Source: Bartonella vinsonii subsp. arupensis OK-94-513
GTDB lineage: Bacteria > Pseudomonadota > Alphaproteobacteria > Rhizobiales > Rhizobiaceae
NCBI RefSeq assembly: GCF_000278235.1
Contig: NZ_JH725037.1
Span: forward strand, 95,953-159,952
Length of the DNA stretch: 64,000 nt
Direction of reading: 5' to 3'
Each line of letters opens with the position of its first letter. Within the stretch, counting starts at the first letter, position 1. Both the position numbers and the translations under genes were made by a program. Below are positions 60,336 through 64,000 of this stretch, in pieces. The notes under the pieces were generated by a model. That model was given only the letters and a program-made list of their open reading frames with translations, searched no databases and was not told the DNA's origin.

Positions 60336-60698
60336 TTAAGCAGCTATAAGTATTTTTTCAACCTCATTAACGAGCTCACGTAAGTGAAATGGTTTAGAAA
60401 GTACTTTTGCGTCAGGGGGAGCATCGCTATTGGAATTGAGGGCAACCGCTGCAAAGCCTGTAATAAACATTACTCGTAAATCAGGATCAATTTCAGTAGC
60501 GCGTCGTGCCAGTTCAATTCCATCCATTTCTGGCATTACAATATCAGTAAGGAGAAGGGAAAAAGGTTCTTCTTGTAAACGTTCGTATGCGCTAGCACCA
60601 TTATCAAAATCGGCGACTTCGTAGCCTGCACGTTCTAAGGCTTTTGCTAGAAAGCGACGCATATCGTTATCATCTTCTGCGAGCAGGATTCGTTTCAT
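60336..60698 (-). CDS. cpdR: Single-domain response regulator CpdR
   Basis: 120 residues from the ATG at 60698. A lone receiver domain: acidic pocket AEDDNDMRRFLAKALERAGY at 7-26 with E8, D9, D10, phospho-acceptor D52 in LLLTDIVMPEMDG, the Thr in MFITGF and the Lys in LSKPFHLRELV. In Caulobacter and Sinorhizobium, unphosphorylated CpdR places ClpXP at the pole and drives CtrA turnover; phosphate comes from CckA through ChpT. CckA is encoded 6 kb to the left. The C terminus ends Ile-Ala-Ala, like a ClpX-recognised tail. The frame is open 14 codons further, without family match. Confidence 0.93.
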   Translation of the reverse strand: MKRILLAEDDNDMRRFLAKALERAGYEVADFDNGASAYERLQEEPFSLLLTDIVMPEMDGIELARRATEIDPDLRVMFITGFAAVALNSNSDAPPDAKVLSKPFHLRELVNEVEKILIAA

Positions 60699-60740
60699 GA
60701 TTATGTTCCAATAGCTCCATTCATCAGAGTTTTTTGCCAC

Positions 60741-61442
60741 ATCAATTATACAATAGAGAGTATTTATAAAAAAGATGATAAAATGCTCATAATTGAAATG
60801 AATGGCAAAATGGTTAATTCTTATATTTTGTTAAGAATACAGCATATTAGTTGTGAGTTCGTTAAATTCGAAATGTATATGACATTGAGGGAAGAAACTT
60901 TAAGTGCGACTAATTGTAATTTCTTTTTTCATTTTGGTTAGAGCTCCTATAAGAATATTCACTTAAGAGACTATTTTAGAAAGTCAGAGATGTTGTTTAT
61001 TTATTCACTTTTTTGAGCAGCTATACGGTAAGGTAGAGATTACGGCTATTTGTTTTCTGTATTTTTATGGATGTACATTGTAAACATACAGAGTTTATTT
61101 TTAATCCATTGATTTTAAATAGATAAAAGACATTATCCCTCTATGCTGTAGCATAAGAACAAGATTTTTAATAACATACTAGAAAAATTTTAATGTGTTT
61201 AAAGGACTATATCATATTCTCTTAATAAACTTTGTTAGCTAATCATTTCCGTTTTGGGGCACATTAATTTAATCTAGAACTCTTAAATTTTATTATATTA
61301 TTAAATAACAATCCAGCTTTAAATTTTTTATAGTGTTAATGAAATTTTGCGAAAAAATTTCTTATATACAAAAGAATTTTTCTTATACCTGTGTTTTTAC
61401 TGAAATCAATGTTTCTTCTTCATCCATTAAATTATGGTTTTA
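60741..61442. other. Long AT-rich spacer upstream of cpdR
   Basis: About 700 bases without a gene on either strand. It lies between the start of cpdR and the end of the hydrolase gene. It must hold the cpdR promoter near its left end. No repeat, RNA gene or hairpin was recognised. Confidence 0.45.
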
Positions 61443-62360
61443 TTAAGAAAAATTACTTTCATTGGAAATAAATGCATCAAATGCAGCCCAAAATTGTTTT
61501 TTGTAATTTTCTTCATGCATGATTGTATCAAGGTTAGCTCCTGTGATGGTGATACACTCTGCCAGATGTATATGTTGACATAATTGTCGCACTTCAATGT
61601 TATTCGCAATATTGTTTTGATTGGCAAGAATAAACAATGTTGGGATTTGTAGATATCCATGAAATATATTTTTTTTCATAGAATTAATTGCATTAAGTAC
61701 TGATGCCATCCATTGGGATGTTGGGTATTTGATAAAGGAAGAAGGTGTGTTGTAAGTACGTCCTAATTGCCTGTTTTTTTGTTGTATTTGTTCGAGCCTT
61801 TTTTTACCCTTAGCTGGTAAAAATCCGAGACCTATATCAGTAAGAAGCTGTGTTAATTTATGTTGAAAGCCATTCGTTTTATTGCCTAACGGAGCAAAAA
61901 GGGGAGAAACGCAGAGCATTTTATTAAACTGATGATTAATGAGATCCAGTCCGCTAAGGGCAATTAATCCACCTATTTCATAGGTTAACATGTAGTAAGG
62001 TGATGGACAATTAGGATAAACAACATTTTTAAGAAATTCGTTTAAGTCATTAATATCATTGTTAATATCAAAATAATGATATCTTTTCTGTTTTTTTGTA
62101 TTGAAAGGTAATTGTTTTCGACCAAACCAGTCAAATATTGCTGTATGAAAGCCGCGTTTAGAAATTTTATTCATTGGTAAAAAATATTCTTCCAAAGAAT
62201 CCGCATAGCTTTCGAGAATAACAACCGTTCCTTTGGATTTTTTTATTTCAGGATATGTTATCGCAAAACGAATTTCGCGATCAATAGCTATTTTAAGGAA
62301 GTTATTCCAGATATGAGGAGGAATGGAATTCCAGTTTGTGGAATAAAGAGGTGTTTCCAA
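61443..62360 (-). CDS. Alpha/beta-hydrolase of the lysophospholipase (PldB) family, catalytic triad lost
   Basis: 305 residues, full length. Framework blocks match the Rhizobiales PldB-like hydrolases: GTVVILESYADSLEEYF (44-60), FHTAIFDWFG (71-80), PYYMLTYEIGGLIALSG (121-137) and IPTLFILANQNNI (239-251). The end is ITGANLDTIMHEENYKKQF and AAFDAFI. The nucleophile motif GHSxGG is here TYEIGG, so Ser is E128. The acid position is N249 and the His position is L277. All three triad residues are gone while the frame is open and the core hydrophobic pattern is kept. It is either a non-enzymatic descendant or a gene in early decay. Lysine/asparagine-rich surface composition is higher than in its neighbours. 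Confidence 0.8.
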   Translation of the reverse strand: METPLYSTNWNSIPPHIWNNFLKIAIDREIRFAITYPEIKKSKGTVVILESYADSLEEYFLPMNKISKRGFHTAIFDWFGRKQLPFNTKKQKRYHYFDINNDINDLNEFLKNVVYPNCPSPYYMLTYEIGGLIALSGLDLINHQFNKMLCVSPLFAPLGNKTNGFQHKLTQLLTDIGLGFLPAKGKKRLEQIQQKNRQLGRTYNTPSSFIKYPTSQWMASVLNAINSMKKNIFHGYLQIPTLFILANQNNIANNIEVRQLCQHIHLAECITITGANLDTIMHEENYKKQFWAAFDAFISNESNFS

Positions 62361-62499
62361 TTGACAACTTTTATAATGTATTTTGCGACTTAGTGCAAAG
62401 TGAGATAATGAAAGAATTACATTTCATATAATGATGAAGAAGGGTTAAAAAACAGTTATGTTACTTTTTTGTGTTTTTAGAAATTCAAACACAAAAGAG

Positions 62500-62530
62500 T
62501 TGACATAGGGCAGAGCAATTACCAGATAAT
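62500..62530 (+). promoter_or_regulatory. Possible sigma-70-type promoter of hsp20
   Basis: TTGACA (62500-62505) is a consensus -35 box. GATAAT (62525-62530) could be the -10, but the spacer of 19 bases is long; AGATAA one base left gives 18. A housekeeping promoter before a thermometer leader is what ROSE-controlled genes usually have. Confidence 0.5.
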
Positions 62531-62534
62531 TAAT

Positions 62535-62632
62535 GTGGTCGCCACTCTGGGGCCGCTGGTTCACGGACAAGTTTGCTCTTTGAAACTTTGTGAGCCAACT
62601 TAATTATAGTCGCTCTAAAGGAGGGCAATATT
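62535..62632 (+). promoter_or_regulatory. ROSE-like RNA thermometer in the hsp20 leader
   Basis: Three successive hairpins lie between the promoter and the ATG. A small one is GTGG-TCG-CCAC (62535-62545). A long one pairs TGGTTCAC (62557-62564) with GTGAGCCA (62590-62597), and inside it AAGTTT (62569-62574) pairs with AAACTT (62583-62588). The last, 62609-62626, pairs GTC-CTCT with GGAGGGC around an AAA loop, leaves one G (62612) bulged and buries the Shine-Dalgarno AAGGAGG. UCGCU in its left arm fits the UYGCU hallmark of ROSE elements. Melting on heating would free the ribosome-binding site. Confidence 0.75.
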
Positions 62633-63130
62633 ATGCGTCAAATAGATTTTTCACCATTTTATCGTTCAACGGTAGGTTTTGACCATCTTTTTAACTGCTT
62701 TGATTCTAGAACAAAGCCAGACGATATTTCTTCGTATCCACCATATAATATTGAGCGTTTAACTGAAGATTCTTATAGAATTTCTATGGCTGTTGCAGGT
62801 TTTTCTCAAGATGAAATTGATATAGAAACGCATTGTAATCAGCTGGTCGTTAAGGGTGAAAGAAAGCCTGAGAAGGATGATGAAGAGCGAGAATTCCTTT
62901 ATCGAGGGATTGCTTCGCGCGCTTTTGAGCGGCGTTTTCATTTGGCTGATCATGTTAGGGTTATTGGAGCAGAACTTGGTGATGGACTTCTTCATATTCA
63001 GCTTAAAAGAGAAATGCCGGCTGAGCTAAAGCCAAAAAAGATAGCTGTACAGACGTCATCATCTGCTACGAAAAATAATAATAACCATAATATGCGTGAA
63101 GCGAGTTTAGAAGCTGAAAAAACAGAATGA
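62633..63130 (+). CDS. Small heat-shock protein Hsp20 (IbpA/HspA type)
   Basis: 165 residues. The opening RQIDFSPFYRSTVGFDHLF is the class A rhizobial sHsp N terminus. The alpha-crystallin domain spans about 37-130: PPYNIERLTEDSYRISMAVA, then FSQDEIDIETHCNQLVVKGE and YRGIASRAFERRFHLADHV, ending with LHIQLKREMPAELKPKKIAV. The IXI-type anchor near 143 is KIAV, followed by an Asn/Glu-rich tail. It binds unfolded proteins as a large oligomer without ATP. A strong AAGGAGG lies nine bases before the ATG, inside the ROSE-like hairpin. A terminator follows directly. Confidence 0.95.
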   Translation: MRQIDFSPFYRSTVGFDHLFNCFDSRTKPDDISSYPPYNIERLTEDSYRISMAVAGFSQDEIDIETHCNQLVVKGERKPEKDDEEREFLYRGIASRAFERRFHLADHVRVIGAELGDGLLHIQLKREMPAELKPKKIAVQTSSSATKNNNNHNMREASLEAEKTE

Positions 63131-63157
63131 ATAATTAATTCTTTGAGATAGCAGGCT

Positions 63158-63184
63158 AACGCGAGGCTTTTGTCTCGCGTTTTC
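63158..63184 (+). terminator. Intrinsic terminator of hsp20
   Basis: A perfect 8-bp stem AACGCGAG/CTCGCGTT with an 8-base loop is followed by TTC and T-rich sequence. It lies 28 bases behind the hsp20 stop. Confidence 0.75.
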
Positions 63185-63655
63185 TTATCCTTTCTTAAAA
63201 GGGAATCTATGCGGACAAAAGCTCTCTCTTTTCAATTTGTGATAATATTCTATCATATAGTATGGTAAATTCAAAAAAACGGATAGATTTTTAAAATTTC
63301 ATACCTGCAATAAAACAACAATTTCATGAAAAAAGCAAAGTTTCTTCTGTCTCTTAATGATATGCCAGAGATCTGAAAAACTTTCAGTCAGTTTAAAATA
63401 AGAGAGGTAAGAACATTTTATTCGTGTAACGCCTCAAATAATGCGATTCTCAGTAAAGAACTGATCATCTTAAATTATGATCTTTATATCTGAGGAAACC
63501 AAAAGCGTGCAGAAACAGCAAAAGCAGAGCAGACACAACAAGATGTGAGTGAGGCGATGAGATTAAATAATTTTCAATAAAAATAAATGAGTTATTACGA
63601 TATGAGGGAAACTTATCATTATTGATTCCATTAACGCTTTTTATAGTATTATTCT
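63185..63655. other. Non-coding or eroded stretch behind hsp20
   Basis: About 470 bases with no full gene. A short plus-strand frame at 63494-63579 reads as an Ala/Glu/Gln-rich helix (RAETAKAEQTQQDVSEAMR) and then stops. It could be the tail of a lost gene, perhaps of phage or plasmid origin, but is too short to name. Confidence 0.4.
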
Positions 63656-63910
63656 TTATTTTTTGGGGAGCTTTTTTATTACTTCAAGAGCAAGTTTTTT
63701 ACGATCTGCGCTCTCCGTATAAAGAGATGCCATATCGTCATCTGTCCAGTCAAAAAGTGCTTTCAATTGTGAAGCTGTTGCACCTGAATTAGTGGCGCGT
63801 GTTTCTGCTAATTTTTTTAAGCCATGCGCTGATTTTTTAATTCCCGCTATGTTGCAAGTTTCACGAAATAAGTTTCCAAAACTTTCTTTAACGAGCTTAT
63901 TTCCGTGTTT
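63656..63910 (-). pseudogene. Tyrosine recombinase (phage-type integrase) C-terminal remnant
   Basis: About 84 codons read KHGNKLVKESFGNLF, then AGIKKSAHGLKKLAETRATN, SGATASQLKALFDWTDDDMA and SLYTESADR before the stop. This matches the end of phage integrases: box II HGLR (here HGLK, so the catalytic Arg is Lys), the Trp of the H/W position, and the nucleophile Tyr. A TAG at 63911-63913 closes the frame upstream and no start codon fits. The N-terminal two thirds of the enzyme are absent. It is a broken mobile-element gene. Confidence 0.8.
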
Positions 63911-64000
63911 CTAAACTTACCGTAATAACCCTTTGGAACAATTCCAATGGATAAGCAGGGTTGCCAATGGTTTCAACAGCATAGCAATTGGCATCATTAA
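63897..64000 (-). CDS. C-terminal end of an unrecognised frame at the window edge
   Basis: A minus-strand frame enters from beyond the window and stops at 63897, reading NDANCYAVETIGNPAYPLEL and FQRVITVSLETRK. It overlaps the integrase remnant by 14 bases in another frame. It may be a separate gene fragment or the frameshifted upstream part of the same decayed element. I do not recognise the family from 33 residues. Confidence 0.3.
   Translation of the reverse strand, partial: NDANCYAVETIGNPAYPLELFQRVITVSLETRK

Overview
The window is an AT-rich alphaproteobacterial chromosome segment that most resembles Bartonella (Rhizobiales). The evidence is gene order typical of Rhizobiales (dgt-argS-SPOR protein; ppk-ppx facing rnd/aspS; purC-purS-purQ-purL-bolA-grxD; purN-purM-perM-hdaA), Caulobacter-type cell-cycle regulators (CckA, CpdR, HdaA), and the pattern of a shrinking host-restricted genome: long gene-poor spacers, decayed genes and few mobile elements. 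The genus is inferred from overall resemblance; no database search was possible.

Layout. 1-3.7 kb: the 3' end of tgt, with its zinc site substituted, then two convergent drug-type MFS transporters. 3.8-11 kb: icd, tRNA-Glu in a long non-coding stretch, hom, glpX, ilvE and a small membrane protein. 11-17 kb: a leftward block with a large SPOR-domain protein, argS and dgt. 17-22 kb: a rightward block with an ErpA/IscA-type Fe-S protein, a repeat-built exported protein, ccdA, glmU and glmS. 22-34 kb: recG, dnaE, an FAD monooxygenase with a zinc-finger partner, ppk and ppx. 34-42 kb: rnd, aspS, parC and a Bcr-type transporter. 42-50 kb: grxD, bolA, purL, purQ, purS, purC, an RBBP9-like hydrolase, purB and rpe. 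50-59 kb: a flavin reductase, dksA, a FliO-like membrane protein, cckA, purN, purM, perM and hdaA. 59-64 kb: tRNA-Pro, an NDUFS4-like gene, tRNA-Arg, tRNA-Val, cpdR, an alpha/beta-hydrolase without its catalytic residues, a small heat-shock gene under a ROSE-like RNA thermometer, and a tyrosine-recombinase remnant at the edge.

Functional themes. Seven purine genes (purB, C, S, Q, L, N, M) cover much of IMP/AMP synthesis. glmU and glmS supply UDP-GlcNAc for the cell wall. ppk and ppx make and degrade polyphosphate. CckA, CpdR and HdaA belong to the phosphorelay and replication control of the alphaproteobacterial cell cycle. grxD, bolA and the ErpA/IscA-type protein serve Fe-S trafficking.

The most notable signals are (i) Tgt with three of four zinc ligands replaced, (ii) a full-length alpha/beta-hydrolase in which Ser, Asp and His of the triad are all substituted, (iii) a hairpin with a UYGCU anti-Shine-Dalgarno and a bulged G before hsp20, and (iv) a 70-bp repeat at the same distance behind two tRNA genes. 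I found no CRISPR array, no intact insertion sequence and no clear new multi-gene system.
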